A stretch of 64,000 bases of DNA from Hyphomicrobiales bacterium (GTDB lineage: Bacteria > Pseudomonadota > Alphaproteobacteria > Rhizobiales > Rhizobiaceae), in NCBI GenBank assembly GCA_900472295.1, contig UCIA01000003.1, positions 468,307 through 532,306 of the forward strand, given 5' to 3'. A program made the translations under genes and the position numbers. Positions 1 to 9,306 of the stretch are shown one piece after another. The notes under the pieces are model-generated. The model did no database searches, was not told the DNA's origin, and worked only from the letters and a program-made list of their open reading frames with translations. Every line of letters begins with the position of its first letter. Position 1 is the stretch's first letter.

Positions 1-115
1 CGGACGGGCCGACGATGGCGGTGCGGCTGCCGCTGGCAGCGTTGAGGTCGATGCCGGCAAGGGCGGCGACCGGGCCGTAATGTTTGGTGAGGCCGCTGAT
101 TTCGAGAAAGCTCAT
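1..115 (-). CDS. fbpC: Fe(III) ABC transporter ATP-binding protein, N-terminal fragment
   Basis: Only the first 38 or so codons lie in the window; the gene runs off the left edge. The start reads [20 protein letters not shown] and the fragment reaches the beginning of a Walker A loop (AIVGPS). This is the N-terminus of an ABC importer ATPase, which would power the permease encoded just upstream. The ATG overlaps the stop codon of that permease gene by 4 nt (ATGA), so the two are probably translationally coupled. The iron substrate is inferred from the neighbouring binding protein and iron box, not from this fragment. Confidence 0.8.
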   Translation of the reverse strand, partial: MSFLEISGLTKHYGPVAALAGIDLNAASGSRTAIVGPS

Positions 116-1683
116 CGTCCGGCCATCCGTTTCGACTGGACATAGAGCAGCCAGGTCAGCGGCAGCGACATCGCCACCATGATGAAAGCGTAAGGGGCGG
201 CCGATGCATAGTCGATCTCGCCGCTGTAGGACCAGAACGCCATCGCCAGCGTGCGGGTGCCGTTGGGCGCCAGCATCTGGGTGGCGGTCAGTTCGTTCAT
301 GATACCGAGCGCCACCAGCGCCATGCCAGCCGCGGCACCCGGGGCCGACAGGCGGATCGTCGTCGACCACAGCGCCATAAGCGGCGGCCGGCCAAGGCTG
401 GCGGCGGCGCGTTCGAGCTCGACCGGCGCCTGCGCGATCGAGGCTCTCAGGCTGATCAAGGCGCGCGGCAGGAACATCAGCGCATAGGCGACCAGAATGG
501 TGAACAGCGTCTGGTAGAGCGGCATGGCGATGCGCACGGTGATGGTGACCAGCGCCAGCGCGATGACGACGCCGGGCAGCGAGCCGACGATATAGTTGCA
601 GCCTTCGAGCAGCCGCTGCAGCGGCCCCGGCGCGCGGATCGAGATCCAGGCCATCGGCATGGCGGCGATGGTGGCAAGCACGGCGCCGACGAGCGCCAGG
701 AACAGCGTCTGGCCAAGTGCCAGGCCAATTTCGTCGAAACGCCAGACATCGGCGCCGCCGGCAGCTAGCCAGCGGCCGATGGTGATGAAGGGCACGCCGA
801 TGGCGAGCAGCGTGGTGATGGCAGGCAGAGCCAGGCAAGGCAGCGTGGCGCGCCCGAGCCTGCTGCGCTGCCGGTGGCGGGCGGCGCCCGAGCCGACACG
901 GGCATAGCGCTCCTCGCCGCGCACCAGCACCTCCAGGGCGAGCAGCACGAAGCAGCAGGTTACCAGCACGCCTGCCAGCATGTTGGCGGCGGGGCCGTTG
1001 AAGGTCGACTGGAACTGGTCGACGATCGCGGTGGTGAACGTGTCGAAGCGGATGAAGACGTAGAGGCCGTATTCGGCAAGCAGATGCAGCCCGACCAGCA
1101 GCGCGCCGCCGCAAATGGCGAGCCTTAACTGCGGCAGCACGACACGCCAAAACACGCGCCATGGGCCGAGACCAAGCGCTGCCGCGGCGTCTTCCAGGGC
1201 CGGGTCGAGACGGCGCAGCGCGGCTGACACCGGCAGATAGAGGAACGGGAAATAGGCGAGCACCGAGACCAGCACGGCGGCCCACAGTCCGTGCAGTCCC
1301 GGCGCCAGGGTGACCCAGGCGTAGGAATGCACGAAGGCGGGGATGGCAAGCGGCGCTACCGCCAGCCAGGCCCAGAGTCGGGCGCCGGGCAAGTCGCTGC
1401 GCTCGGTGAGCCAGGCCAGCGCTATCGACAACACAATGGCGATCGGCACCGCGAGCGCCACCAGAAACACGGTGTTGACCAGAAGGTCGCCGACGCGCGG
1501 CCGAAAGATCAGCGCCGAGACGGTGTCCCAGCCGGTCTGCACGCCGATCCAGATGATGAAGGCGAGCGGCAGCAGCGACAGCAGCGACACGATAATGGCG
1601 GCAAGCGCGATCCAGGACATGGGCTGCCGCCGGGACCGCCCGGATGCCGGCCCTGAATGTGCGAGATCGACCGTAGACTGCAT
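112..1683 (-). CDS. fbpB: Fe(III) ABC transporter permease, fused two-domain type
   Basis: Inner-membrane permease of about 523 residues, the size of FbpB/SfuB-type ferric iron importers in which two permease domains are fused. Each half has about six hydrophobic segments and an EAA-like loop: one near [18 protein letters not shown] in the first half, one near [18 protein letters not shown] in the second. I place the start at the ATG at 1683; an in-frame TTG at 1740 is less likely. It lies downstream of the binding-protein gene and overlaps the ATPase gene by 4 nt, giving the order A-B-C of one operon. The substrate is inferred from family and context. Confidence 0.85.
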   Translation of the reverse strand: MQSTVDLAHSGPASGRSRRQPMSWIALAAIIVSLLSLLPLAFIIWIGVQTGWDTVSALIFRPRVGDLLVNTVFLVALAVPIAIVLSIALAWLTERSDLPGARLWAWLAVAPLAIPAFVHSYAWVTLAPGLHGLWAAVLVSVLAYFPFLYLPVSAALRRLDPALEDAAAALGLGPWRVFWRVVLPQLRLAICGGALLVGLHLLAEYGLYVFIRFDTFTTAIVDQFQSTFNGPAANMLAGVLVTCCFVLLALEVLVRGEERYARVGSGAARHRQRSRLGRATLPCLALPAITTLLAIGVPFITIGRWLAAGGADVWRFDEIGLALGQTLFLALVGAVLATIAAMPMAWISIRAPGPLQRLLEGCNYIVGSLPGVVIALALVTITVRIAMPLYQTLFTILVAYALMFLPRALISLRASIAQAPVELERAAASLGRPPLMALWSTTIRLSAPGAAAGMALVALGIMNELTATQMLAPNGTRTLAMAFWSYSGEIDYASAAPYAFIMVAMSLPLTWLLYVQSKRMAGR

Positions 1684-1775
1684 CAGCTCGGCCGCGCCCC
1701 TGCCAGGGCGGGGGCGCCGCAGGCGCGGCCGGAAATGCAATATGTCGTCATGGACGAAGCCATCTCGAAAACAGA

Positions 1776-1805
1776 GCGCTCCCGCGGAAAGGCCCGCAGG
1801 AGCGC
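1776..1805 (-). terminator. Intra-operon hairpin between fbpA and fbpB
   Basis: A 12-bp stem (GCGCTCC, one mismatch, then GCGG) closes a loop of about 6 nt in the 151-bp gap between the binding-protein and permease genes. On the minus strand the stem is followed by TGTTTTCG, a short T run. It could partly terminate transcription or protect the fbpA message so that the periplasmic protein is made in excess. The structure is visible; the role is inferred. Confidence 0.5.
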
Positions 1806-1834
1806 AATTGCTGCTCTTTTAGGACGAAAGCAGA

Positions 1835-2842
1835 CTAAAGCAAGCCGGCTGCCGTCATCAGGTCGGTCACCTTCTTGGAGTTCAGCGTCGCCGGGTCGAT
1901 CTTCGGCGCCTGCAGATCGGCCAGCGGCACCAGCTTCGGATTGGACGCGGCACCCTGGCCGACCGCATATTCGAAGGACGTGCCGGTCTTCAGCACCTCC
2001 TGGCCGCCCTTGCCGGTCACCCATTTCAGGAACGCCTGGGCTTCCTTCGGATGCTTGCTGGAGGCCAGCACGCCGCCGCCGGAGATCGAGACGAAAGCGC
2101 CCGGATCCTGGTTCTTGAAATAGTGCAGCTCGACGTTTTTGCTGTTTTCGCCGGTCTTGGCCTGATCGCCGAAATAGTAATAGTGGTAGATGACGCCGCC
2201 TTCGATCTCGCCGGCATTCACCGCCTTCATCACCGTGCCATTGCCCTTGTAGGCGGTGAAGTTTTCCTTCATCGCCTTCAGCCAGTCGGCGGTGGCGGCT
2301 TCGCCCTTGAGCTGCAGCAGCGCGCTGACGATGGCCTGGAAATCGGCACCGGACGGCGATGCGGCCCAGCGCCCCTTCCAGCTCGGATCGGCGAGATCGA
2401 GCATCGATTTGGGCAACTTGTCGGCAGTGAGCTTGGTTTTGTTGTAGGCAAAGACGGTGCTGCGCGCCGCGACACCCACCCATTTGCCGCTGCTTGGCTG
2501 GTAGTCGGCAGGGACCTGGGCCAGCGTGTCGGCGTCGACCGGCGCAAAAAGGCCCGCCGCTTCGACGAGCGTCATAGCCGGTGAGTTCTCGGTCAGGAAC
2601 ACGTCGGCCGGTGAGGAAGCGCCCTCGGCGACGATCTGATTGGAGAAATCGCTGTCGCCGCCATTGCGCAACGTGACCTTGATGCCGGTTTCCTTGGTGA
2701 AACCTTCGACCCATTCCTTTGCCAGGCTCTCGTGCTGGGCGTTGTAGACGATGATGCCGGCATCATCGGCCATTGCGGGGCCGCCAATCAGGCTGATGGC
2801 CAATACGGTGGCATTGGCGAGGGCGGAAAGAGCATACTTCAT
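1835..2842 (-). CDS. fbpA: Fe(III) ABC transporter periplasmic binding protein
   Basis: A 335-residue secreted binding protein. The N-terminus is a Sec signal peptide (a basic start, a hydrophobic core, then GGPAMA before the mature protein). The mature part begins with IIVYNAQHESL and continues with a segment near GVIYHYYYFGDQA that holds consecutive tyrosines; these fit the ferric-binding FbpA/AfuA family, in which Tyr side chains bind Fe(III). It delivers iron to the permease encoded downstream. A TGA-N9-TCA box 46 bp upstream points to iron-responsive control. A related family member for another substrate cannot be excluded, but the iron box argues for iron. Confidence 0.88.
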   Translation of the reverse strand: MKYALSALANATVLAISLIGGPAMADDAGIIVYNAQHESLAKEWVEGFTKETGIKVTLRNGGDSDFSNQIVAEGASSPADVFLTENSPAMTLVEAAGLFAPVDADTLAQVPADYQPSSGKWVGVAARSTVFAYNKTKLTADKLPKSMLDLADPSWKGRWAASPSGADFQAIVSALLQLKGEAATADWLKAMKENFTAYKGNGTVMKAVNAGEIEGGVIYHYYYFGDQAKTGENSKNVELHYFKNQDPGAFVSISGGGVLASSKHPKEAQAFLKWVTGKGGQEVLKTGTSFEYAVGQGAASNPKLVPLADLQAPKIDPATLNSKKVTDLMTAAGLL

Positions 2843-2887
2843 TGAGTCATCCTTGACCGGGGGTTGGCGCGCCCACCTATCTATACC

Positions 2888-2902
2888 TGACCAGAGTAGT
2901 CA
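2888..2902. promoter_or_regulatory. Iron-responsive operator (RirA-type, TGA-N9-TCA)
   Basis: TGACCAGAGTAGTCA matches the TGA-N9-TCA dyad of the iron-responsive operator bound by RirA in Rhizobium, Sinorhizobium and relatives. It lies 46 bp upstream of the fbpA start, inside the expected promoter region, and a TTGACT hexamer on the minus strand overlaps it. Repression in iron-replete cells would be expected. The site is seen; the identity of the regulator is inferred from the consensus. Confidence 0.65.
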
Positions 2903-3141
2903 ACATTGATGCCTGCGCACAGGCATAAAAACGTCGTCACTGGCCGGATAATTCCGGGCAATGCGAAATTTAGGATCCGGAAGGCCTCACAAGGGCTGCA
3001 AGCGGCGCGGGATCAACGTTCTCGCGGTCGTAATCCTAGGGAGGTTACCGGCCAGCCGCTGCGTTTTGCGATGATATGGTTGTGCTCGCAAACTTTCGTG
3101 ATTTGCCCGTAGTTTGGCTTGGACATTATTTCGCCGGCCAC

Positions 3142-3167
3142 GTAACAAATCGGTGCCGGGACGCGAA
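3142..3167 (+). promoter_or_regulatory. Probable autoregulated ECF promoter (GTAACA-N16-CGAA)
   Basis: GTAACA at 3142-3147 and CGAA at 3164-3167 are separated by exactly 16 nt and end 19 nt before the GTG start of the sigma factor gene. Caulobacter SigF (the ECF sigma factor paired with NrsF) recognises GTAACC-N16-CGAA, so this looks like an autoregulatory promoter of the same family. Confidence 0.6.
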
Positions 3168-3186
3168 GATCGGGGAGTGAACTCTT

Positions 3187-3723
3187 GTGAGCGGCAAGGA
3201 TGAGGCCGAGCTTTCCCGGCTGATGCGGGCCGCGATTGCGGGAGACGAGAGGGCTTACGCCGACTTTCTGCACCGGATCGCCGCTGTGGTGCGCGGCTTT
3301 GTCCGCCGCAAGATCGTACAGGGCGGGGTCGACCCCGAGGATGTCGTGCAGGAAACCTTGCTGGCCATTCATGTGAAACGACATACCTGGCGCCAGGATG
3401 CGCCGGTGCTGCCATGGATCTATGCGATTGCCCGCTTCAAATTGATCGATGCCTTCCGGCGGCGCGGCCGGCGCATCGAGATCGAGATCGACGATATCGC
3501 CGAGACCTTTGCCGAGCCGGAAACCGAGACCGTCAGCGAACGCGACATCAACCGGGCGCTTGACGGCTTGCCGCCGACGCAGCGGTCGGTGGTTTCCTCG
3601 ATCTCGGTCGACGGCCGCTCGATCGGCGAGACGGCGGCCAGGCTCGGCGTCAGCGAGACCGCGGTGCGGGTATCGCTGCATCGCGGGCTTGCCGCGATCG
3701 CCAAACGGTTCGGGCGGCAGTGA
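3187..3723 (+). CDS. ECF-family RNA polymerase sigma factor (SigF/NrsF group)
   Basis: A 178-residue sigma factor with region 2 at about residues 15-85 (including VDPEDVVQETLLAIH and the promoter-melting segment WIYAIARFKLIDAFRRR) and region 4 at about 115-170 (helix-turn-helix RSIGETAARLGVSETAVRVS). The start is GTG with GGGGAG upstream. The next gene, one base downstream, encodes an NrsF-type anti-sigma factor, and the promoter resembles that of Caulobacter SigF, which responds to oxidative and heavy-metal stress. The physiological signal here is inferred from that relative. Confidence 0.88.
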   Translation: MSGKDEAELSRLMRAAIAGDERAYADFLHRIAAVVRGFVRRKIVQGGVDPEDVVQETLLAIHVKRHTWRQDAPVLPWIYAIARFKLIDAFRRRGRRIEIEIDDIAETFAEPETETVSERDINRALDGLPPTQRSVVSSISVDGRSIGETAARLGVSETAVRVSLHRGLAAIAKRFGRQ

Positions 3724-3724
3724 C

Positions 3725-4363
3725 ATGAGGACCGAGGATCTCATCAAGGCACTCGACGCCGACACAAGCAGCAAGGCGATGCCGCTGCGCTCGGCCTGGT
3801 GGATGGCGGCGGCAGCAGCGGTGGTGATCGCGGCGGTGGTGTTCTTCCTCGCCATCGGTCCGCGTCCCGACATCATGATCGCCATGCACACCGTGCGGTT
3901 CCTGTTGAAATTCGTCTTCACCATCGTGCTTGCCGTCACCGCGTTTGGCTTGATCCGGGCGCTGTCGACACCGGGCGCCTCAATCGCGAGGGCCGTGGCC
4001 TGGATGGCTGCTGCGCCGCTGCTGGTGGCTATCGCCGTGGCGCTCGAACTGTTCATGGTGCCCGAGCCGATGTGGGGCACCCGCATGGTCGGCTCCAACA
4101 TGATGATCTGCATGGGCTTCATCCCGCTGATCGGCATCGGGCCGCTCGCCGTCTTCATATGGATGCTGCGCTATGGCGCGCCGACGCGGCCGGTGCTTGC
4201 CGGCGCGGTCGCAGGCCTGCTCGCCGGCGGCCTGGCGGCGACCTTCTATGCCGCGCACTGCTTTGACGATTCGCCGCTGTTCGTCGCCACCTGGTACACG
4301 CTCGCCATTGCCGTGCTTGCCGTACTTGGCGCGCTCGGCGGGCGGCTCTTCGTCCGCTGGTAG
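3725..4363 (+). CDS. nrsF: NrsF/DUF1109 membrane anti-sigma factor
   Basis: A 212-residue protein with a short cytoplasmic N-terminus (MRTEDLIKALDADT) and about six hydrophobic segments, the layout of the DUF1109/NrsF family. These proteins hold their cognate ECF sigma factor at the inner membrane and release it under stress. Two cysteines (MMICMG and AAHCFDD) are present; cysteines have been implicated in signal sensing in the Caulobacter protein. It follows the sigma factor gene by one base and is surely co-expressed. Confidence 0.85.
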   Translation: MRTEDLIKALDADTSSKAMPLRSAWWMAAAAAVVIAAVVFFLAIGPRPDIMIAMHTVRFLLKFVFTIVLAVTAFGLIRALSTPGASIARAVAWMAAAPLLVAIAVALELFMVPEPMWGTRMVGSNMMICMGFIPLIGIGPLAVFIWMLRYGAPTRPVLAGAVAGLLAGGLAATFYAAHCFDDSPLFVATWYTLAIAVLAVLGALGGRLFVRW

Positions 4364-4526
4364 CCAGACTGCCGGGCAGCGGCAAATAATCACCGATCCT
4401 TAATCATGCCGGCAATTGTTTGCGACTTATCCGTGTTGCCGGTGGCTCCGGCGCAACCTTTCCTTAAAATCGATCATCCAGTGTTTTTTGCAGAAATGTG
4501 TTGCGCATGGGGTGGCATGCACAGTG

Positions 4527-6494
4527 ATGCGACGAGAGCGAAAAAGCCTTCGGGCTGACAGTCACGTGGCTTTGGTGCTCGCGGCCGGCGGTCTCATCGC
4601 AACGGTGGTGTCGATGCTGTTGTCGCGGCTCGACGTCAGCGCCGAGGTGCTGAAACTTTGCCTGCAGATATCGGTGCCGGTGGCCGCCGTTGCGCTGATC
4701 CTCGCTGCCCTGTTCATCCACCGGATTCTCGACGACCGCCGGCAGATCGCCGAGAGCGAGCAGCGCTTTCGCCGTGCCATGGAGGATTCGGCGATCGGCA
4801 TCGCCATTGTCGGCCTCGACGGTCGCATCCACGAAACCAATCCGGCCTTCGCCGCCATGCTCGGCTACAGCAAGGCAGAGATCGAAGCGCTGACCTTCTT
4901 CCAGATCACGCATCCCGACGATGTGCAGATCGGTCGCGAGACCATGGAGGGCATGCGGGCGGGCACCGTTGACGCCTTCCACTTCGAAAAGCGCTACCTC
5001 AAGAAGGATGGCACGCCGGTGTGGGCCCATCTTGCCGGCTCCGTCATTCGCGACGAGAAGAGCCGCCGCCCGCTCTACCTCGTCTCGCAGATCGAGGATA
5101 TCGACGCACGCAAGCAATCCGAGGCGCGCATCACTGAGGCCGAAACGCGCTGGAACTTTGCCCTTGCCAGCGCCGGACAAGGCGTCTGGGACTTCGACAT
5201 GCGCAAGGGCGGCACCACTTACTCCGCCGCCTGGGTGAAGATGCTGGGCTACGCCGATGGCGAGCTTGACGGCGACCCCGATCGCTGGCTGACGATGATC
5301 CACCCCGACGACCGCGAGAACGTGGCCGCGGCCGATCTCGCCCATCTGGAGGGCAAGACGCCGTTCTTCGAAGCCGAGTTCAGGATGCGCCACAAAGACG
5401 GCCACTGGGTCTGGATCCTCGATCGCGGCAAGACGCTCGAACGCGACAGGGACGGAAAGCTGATCCGGGCCATCGGCAGTCTGACCGATATCACCCAGCG
5501 CAAGCAAACAGAGGAAAGCCTCATCGTATCGGCGGCGGCGCTGGCGGACGAGAAGGAACGGCTGCGGGTGACGCTGCAGTCGATCGGCGATGCCGTCATC
5601 TGCACCGATGCCGCCAACCGCATCACCTTCATGAACCCTATCGCCGAGAAGCTGACCGGCATTGCCGGCGCCGAGGCGCTCGGCAAGACTCTGGGTCATG
5701 TCTACTGGGCGGTCGATGAGGAAACCGGGCAGCGGATCGGCATGACGCGGCCGGCGCTCGGCGGTTACGTTCCGGCCGACCAGAACAGCCGCGCCGTCCT
5801 CGTCCGCCGCGACGATACGCGCTGCAGCATCCGCCAGGTGGTGTCGCCGATCATGAACGAACACCGGGAGTTTTGTGGCCTGGTCATCGTTTTCCAGGAT
5901 TTCACCGATGCGCGCGCCCTGCAGCGCCAGCTTGCCTATGCCGCGGCTCATGACGCGCTGACCGGTCTCGCTAACCGCTCAAGCTTCATCCGCACCATGG
6001 AAGAGCTGGTTCAGCAGAGCCGCAAGGCCGGCAAGGCAAAGCCGGCGGGCGAGCATCAGTTCATGTTCATCGATCTCGACCATTTCAAGCTGGTCAACGA
6101 CACTGGCGGCCACGCCGCCGGCGATGCCTTGCTGAAGCGCGTTGCCGACACCATTCGCGGCGCCCTTGGGCCGGAGGATATCGTTGCCCGCCTCGGCGGC
6201 GACGAATTCGCGGTCATCCTGAAATCCGGCTCGACCACCGGCGCCCGAATTGCCGCGCGCGCGATCATCGACGCCATCCGCAGCTTGCAGTTCACCTGGG
6301 ACGGCCGGCCGCATGCGATAGATGCCAGCATCGGCCTGGCGCCGATCCGCAGCGGAGAGGTCGACGAGATCATCGCTCGGGCCGATGCCGCCTGCTATGC
6401 GGCCAAGGCCGCCGGCCGCGGCTGCGTTTCCGTGGCGCCTGATGACAACGGCTCAAGCGGCCACGCCGAGCCGCCGCTTGCAGCGGCGTCCTGA
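4527..6494 (+). CDS. Membrane diguanylate cyclase, PAS-PAS-PAS-GGDEF
   Basis: A 655-residue protein that should make cyclic di-GMP from two GTP. Two hydrophobic segments occupy about residues 10-65; three PAS/PAC regions follow at about 75-190, 200-325 and 345-465; the GGDEF domain runs from about 480 to 640 with an intact GGDEF signature at 557-561. No EAL domain follows. The product-inhibition I-site (RxxD five residues before GGDEF) reads GPED, so its arginine is missing and canonical feedback inhibition is doubtful. I chose the ATG at 4527; a GTG three bases earlier is possible. The PAS ligands are unknown. Confidence 0.88.
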   Translation: MRRERKSLRADSHVALVLAAGGLIATVVSMLLSRLDVSAEVLKLCLQISVPVAAVALILAALFIHRILDDRRQIAESEQRFRRAMEDSAIGIAIVGLDGRIHETNPAFAAMLGYSKAEIEALTFFQITHPDDVQIGRETMEGMRAGTVDAFHFEKRYLKKDGTPVWAHLAGSVIRDEKSRRPLYLVSQIEDIDARKQSEARITEAETRWNFALASAGQGVWDFDMRKGGTTYSAAWVKMLGYADGELDGDPDRWLTMIHPDDRENVAAADLAHLEGKTPFFEAEFRMRHKDGHWVWILDRGKTLERDRDGKLIRAIGSLTDITQRKQTEESLIVSAAALADEKERLRVTLQSIGDAVICTDAANRITFMNPIAEKLTGIAGAEALGKTLGHVYWAVDEETGQRIGMTRPALGGYVPADQNSRAVLVRRDDTRCSIRQVVSPIMNEHREFCGLVIVFQDFTDARALQRQLAYAAAHDALTGLANRSSFIRTMEELVQQSRKAGKAKPAGEHQFMFIDLDHFKLVNDTGGHAAGDALLKRVADTIRGALGPEDIVARLGGDEFAVILKSGSTTGARIAARAIIDAIRSLQFTWDGRPHAIDASIGLAPIRSGEVDEIIARADAACYAAKAAGRGCVSVAPDDNGSSGHAEPPLAAAS

Positions 6495-6522
6495 GGTAAG
6501 CACGGAACTTTCGTTCTGGTCG

Positions 6523-7401
6523 TTAGCGCGTCGGGACCGGATGTTCGCCGCGATAGTCGTAGAAGCCGCGTCCCGTCTTGCGGCCGAGCCAGCCGGCTTC
6601 GACATATTTCACCAGCAGCGGGCAGGGGCGGTACTTCGAATCCGACAGGCCGTCATGCAGCACCTGCATGATCGACAGGCAGGTGTCGAGGCCGATGAAA
6701 TCGGCCAGTTGCAGCGGTCCCATCGGATGGTTGGCGCCAAGCCGCATGGCGGTGTCGATGGCGTCGACCGAGCCAACGCCTTCGTAAAGCGTGTAGATCG
6801 CCTCGTTGATCATCGGCAACAGGATGCGGTTGACGATGAAGGCCGGGAAATCCTCCGAGACGGTGATCGTCTTGTCGAGCTGTTTCACATAGGCCTTGGC
6901 GGCTTCGAAGGTCTGGTCCTCGGTGGCGATGCCGCGCACCAGCTCGACCAGCTTCATCAGCGGCACCGGGTTCATGAAATGTATGCCGATGAAGCGCTCG
7001 GGACGGTCGGTCTGCGCGGCCAGCCGGGTGATCGAAATCGACGAGGTGTTGGTCGCCAGGATGGCTTCCGGGTTGAGCTGCGGGCAGAGCTGGGCGTAGA
7101 TCTTGCGCTTGACCGTCTCGTCCTCGGTCGCAGCCTCGATGACCAGATCGGCACCCGCGAGATCGGCCATGGTGGGAGCTGCGGAAATGCGCGCCATCGC
7201 GTCGTTGCGCAGCTTTTCCTCAAGTTTGCCGGAGCCGACTTGGCGCGCCATGTTGCCGCTGACGGTGGCGATGCCCTTCTCGATCCGGTCGGGCGAGACA
7301 TCGTAGATCAGCACCTTGAAGCCCGAAAGCGCTGATACATGCGCAATGCCGCCGCCCATCTGGCCGGCGCCAATAATGCCGATCGTCTCGATCTTGGCCA
7401 T
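6523..7401 (-). CDS. hbdA: 3-hydroxybutyryl-CoA dehydrogenase
   Basis: A 292-residue NAD(P)-dependent dehydrogenase that interconverts 3-hydroxybutyryl-CoA and acetoacetyl-CoA in short-chain fatty acid or butanoate metabolism. The N-terminal Rossmann fold begins [18 protein letters not shown]; the catalytic His lies in [17 protein letters not shown]; the C-terminal half is helical and contains [16 protein letters not shown]. It lies downstream of etfBA on the same strand, beyond a hairpin. That order is common in rhizobia and links beta-oxidation to electron transfer by ETF. Confidence 0.92.
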   Translation of the reverse strand: MAKIETIGIIGAGQMGGGIAHVSALSGFKVLIYDVSPDRIEKGIATVSGNMARQVGSGKLEEKLRNDAMARISAAPTMADLAGADLVIEAATEDETVKRKIYAQLCPQLNPEAILATNTSSISITRLAAQTDRPERFIGIHFMNPVPLMKLVELVRGIATEDQTFEAAKAYVKQLDKTITVSEDFPAFIVNRILLPMINEAIYTLYEGVGSVDAIDTAMRLGANHPMGPLQLADFIGLDTCLSIMQVLHDGLSDSKYRPCPLLVKYVEAGWLGRKTGRGFYDYRGEHPVPTR

Positions 7402-7458
7402 TTGCAGCGATCCCGTCGAAAAGGCCTTTGCGGCCTGCTTTTTGTGCAGTGCAAACTA

Positions 7459-7492
7459 AAAGGGTGGGGCAGCTACGTCTACCCCACCCTTT
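7459..7492. terminator. Hairpin between etfA and hbdA
   Basis: AAAGGGTGGGG at 7459-7469 pairs perfectly with CCCCACCCTTT at 7482-7492 across a 12-nt loop, 29 bp beyond the etfA stop. There is no long T run, so it may attenuate transcription or stabilise the RNA between etfA and hbdA rather than be a strong terminator. Confidence 0.6.
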
Positions 7493-7521
7493 CACAATTT
7501 AATACGCTTTGGCAGAAAGCG

Positions 7522-8451
7522 TCAAAGCGCCTTTTGCAGCTCCGGCAGGATGACGAACAGGTCGCCGACCAGACCGTAATCGGCAACCTGGAAGATCGGT
7601 GCCTCCTCGTCCTTGTTGATGGCGACGATGACCTTCGAATCCTTCATGCCGGCAAGGTGCTGGATGGCGCCGGAAATGCCGACGGCGATGTAGAGGTCGG
7701 GAGCCACGACCTTGCCGGTCTGGCCGACCTGCCAGTCGTTCGGCGCGTAGCCTGCATCGACTGCAGCCCGGCTTGCGCCGACCGCAGCGCCGAGCTTGTC
7801 GGCAACCGGCAGGATGACTTCCTGGAACTTTTCCGCCGAACCGAGTGCACGGCCACCCGAGATGATGATCTTGGCCGAGGTCAGCTCCGGACGGTCGGTC
7901 TCCGACAGCTTGTTCTCGACGAAGGTGGAGAGGCCCGGATTGGCCGCCGCGTTGACCGTCTCGACCGTGGCCGAACCGCCTTCGGGCGCGCCCTGGAAGG
8001 AGGCAGTACGCACGGTGATCACCTTCTTGGCGTCGCTCGACTGCACCGTCTGGATGGCATTGCCGGCATAGATCGGACGCTTGAAGGTGTCGGGCGAAAC
8101 CACTTCGATGATCTCCGACACCTGCGCGACGTCGAGCAGGGCCGCAACGCGCGGCGCGACGTTCTTGCCCGACGAGGTCGCCGGCGCAATGATGGTGTCG
8201 TAGGCGCCGGCCAGCGAGACAACGAGAGCCGCCGTCGGTTCGGCGAGGCGCTCGGCCAGTTCGTCGGCTTCGGCGAGCAGCACCTTATTCACGCCCTTCA
8301 GCTTGGCGGCAGCGTCGGCAGCGCCCTTGGCGCCCTTGCCGGCCACCAGCACATGCACGTCCGAGCCGATCTGCAACGCCGCCGACAGCGCCTTGGCGGT
8401 CTGGTCGGAAAGGGTTGCATTGTCGTGTTCTGCGATGAGGAGAATGGTCAT
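7522..8451 (-). CDS. etfA: Electron transfer flavoprotein alpha subunit
   Basis: A 309-residue FAD-binding subunit of the ETF heterodimer, which carries electrons from acyl-CoA and other dehydrogenases to ETF-ubiquinone oxidoreductase. The start at 8451 gives [14 protein letters not shown]; longer frames upstream lie inside etfB. The C-terminal FAD domain shows the family sequence [20 protein letters not shown], then [20 protein letters not shown] and a terminus ending in [13 protein letters not shown]. It follows etfB by 20 bp in one operon. Confidence 0.95.
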   Translation of the reverse strand: MTILLIAEHDNATLSDQTAKALSAALQIGSDVHVLVAGKGAKGAADAAAKLKGVNKVLLAEADELAERLAEPTAALVVSLAGAYDTIIAPATSSGKNVAPRVAALLDVAQVSEIIEVVSPDTFKRPIYAGNAIQTVQSSDAKKVITVRTASFQGAPEGGSATVETVNAAANPGLSTFVENKLSETDRPELTSAKIIISGGRALGSAEKFQEVILPVADKLGAAVGASRAAVDAGYAPNDWQVGQTGKVVAPDLYIAVGISGAIQHLAGMKDSKVIVAINKDEEAPIFQVADYGLVGDLFVILPELQKAL

Positions 8452-8471
8452 GTTTTTATCCCTTCCCAGCC

Positions 8472-9221
8472 TTACAACACGCCGGCTTCGTTCTTGAGCT
8501 TGTCGACCAGTTCGGCGACGCTCTTGACCTTGACGCCCGCCTTGCGGCCGCTCGGCTCTTCGGTCTTGAGGACCTTCAGGCGCGGCTTGACGTCGGCGCC
8601 GTAGTCGGCCGGGCTCTTTTCGTCGAGTGGCTTCTTCTTGGCCTTCATGATGTTGGGCAGCGAGGCATAGCGCGGCTGATTGAGGCGAAGATCGGCGGTG
8701 ATGATCGCCGGCATTTTCAGCTCCACCGTCTGCAGGCCGCCATCGACTTCGCGCGTCACCTTGGCCTTGTCGCCGTCGATCACGACCTTGGAGGCGAAGG
8801 TGCCCTGCGCCCAACCGAGCAGGGCGGCCAGCATCTGGCCGGTCTGGTTCGAGTCGTCATCGATCGCCTGCTTGCCGAGGATGACGAGGCCGGGCTGTTC
8901 GGCGTCGACGACGCCCTTCAGCACCTTGGCGACGCCGAGCGGCTCGGTCTGTTCGTCGGTCTTGACCAGGATGGCGCGGTCGGCGCCCATGGCGAGCGCG
9001 GTGCGGAGCGTTTCCTGCGCCTGCTGCGGGCCGATCGAAACGACGATGATCTCTTCGGCCTTGCCGGCTTCCTTCAGCCGGAGCGCCTCTTCCACCGCGA
9101 TTTCGTCGAACGGGTTCATCGCCATCTTGACGTTGGCGAGTTCCACCGCCGAACCATCGGCCTTCACGCGAACCTTGACGTTCGCATCCACAACCCGCTT
9201 CACGGGCACAAGGATCTTCAT
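8472..9221 (-). CDS. etfB: Electron transfer flavoprotein beta subunit
   Basis: A 249-residue beta subunit of ETF, which binds AMP and supplies the docking loop for partner dehydrogenases. The N-terminus [17 protein letters not shown] and the signature with RQ-like spacing around [16 protein letters not shown] are typical of EtfB. It is the first gene of the etfB-etfA unit. A 16-bp tandem repeat about 85-125 bp upstream could be part of its control region. Confidence 0.95.
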   Translation of the reverse strand: MKILVPVKRVVDANVKVRVKADGSAVELANVKMAMNPFDEIAVEEALRLKEAGKAEEIIVVSIGPQQAQETLRTALAMGADRAILVKTDEQTEPLGVAKVLKGVVDAEQPGLVILGKQAIDDDSNQTGQMLAALLGWAQGTFASKVVIDGDKAKVTREVDGGLQTVELKMPAIITADLRLNQPRYASLPNIMKAKKKPLDEKSPADYGADVKPRLKVLKTEEPSGRKAGVKVKSVAELVDKLKNEAGVL

Positions 9222-9306
9222 TTGCCTGTCACCTCTCCTGAGATATTTCGGCGCGCTATAGCAGCGTGCGCCTGTGCAGAGTTGTCGAAAGCCGACATTC
9301 CTGACT

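Larger units (their letters stand above)
2843..3186. other. Divergent intergenic region between fbpA and the sigma factor gene
   Basis: This 344-bp stretch separates two divergent transcription units. It holds the iron box near fbpA and a GTAACA-N16-CGAA promoter near the sigma factor gene. The middle, roughly 2905-3140, carries no convincing gene; short open frames there lack coding character. Confidence 0.6.

Noticed and set aside
3013..4158. 381-codon open frame opposite the sigma factor and NrsF genes
   Set aside because: It lies antisense to two genes with clear domains, has no recognisable motif and reflects the lack of stop codons in GC-rich DNA.
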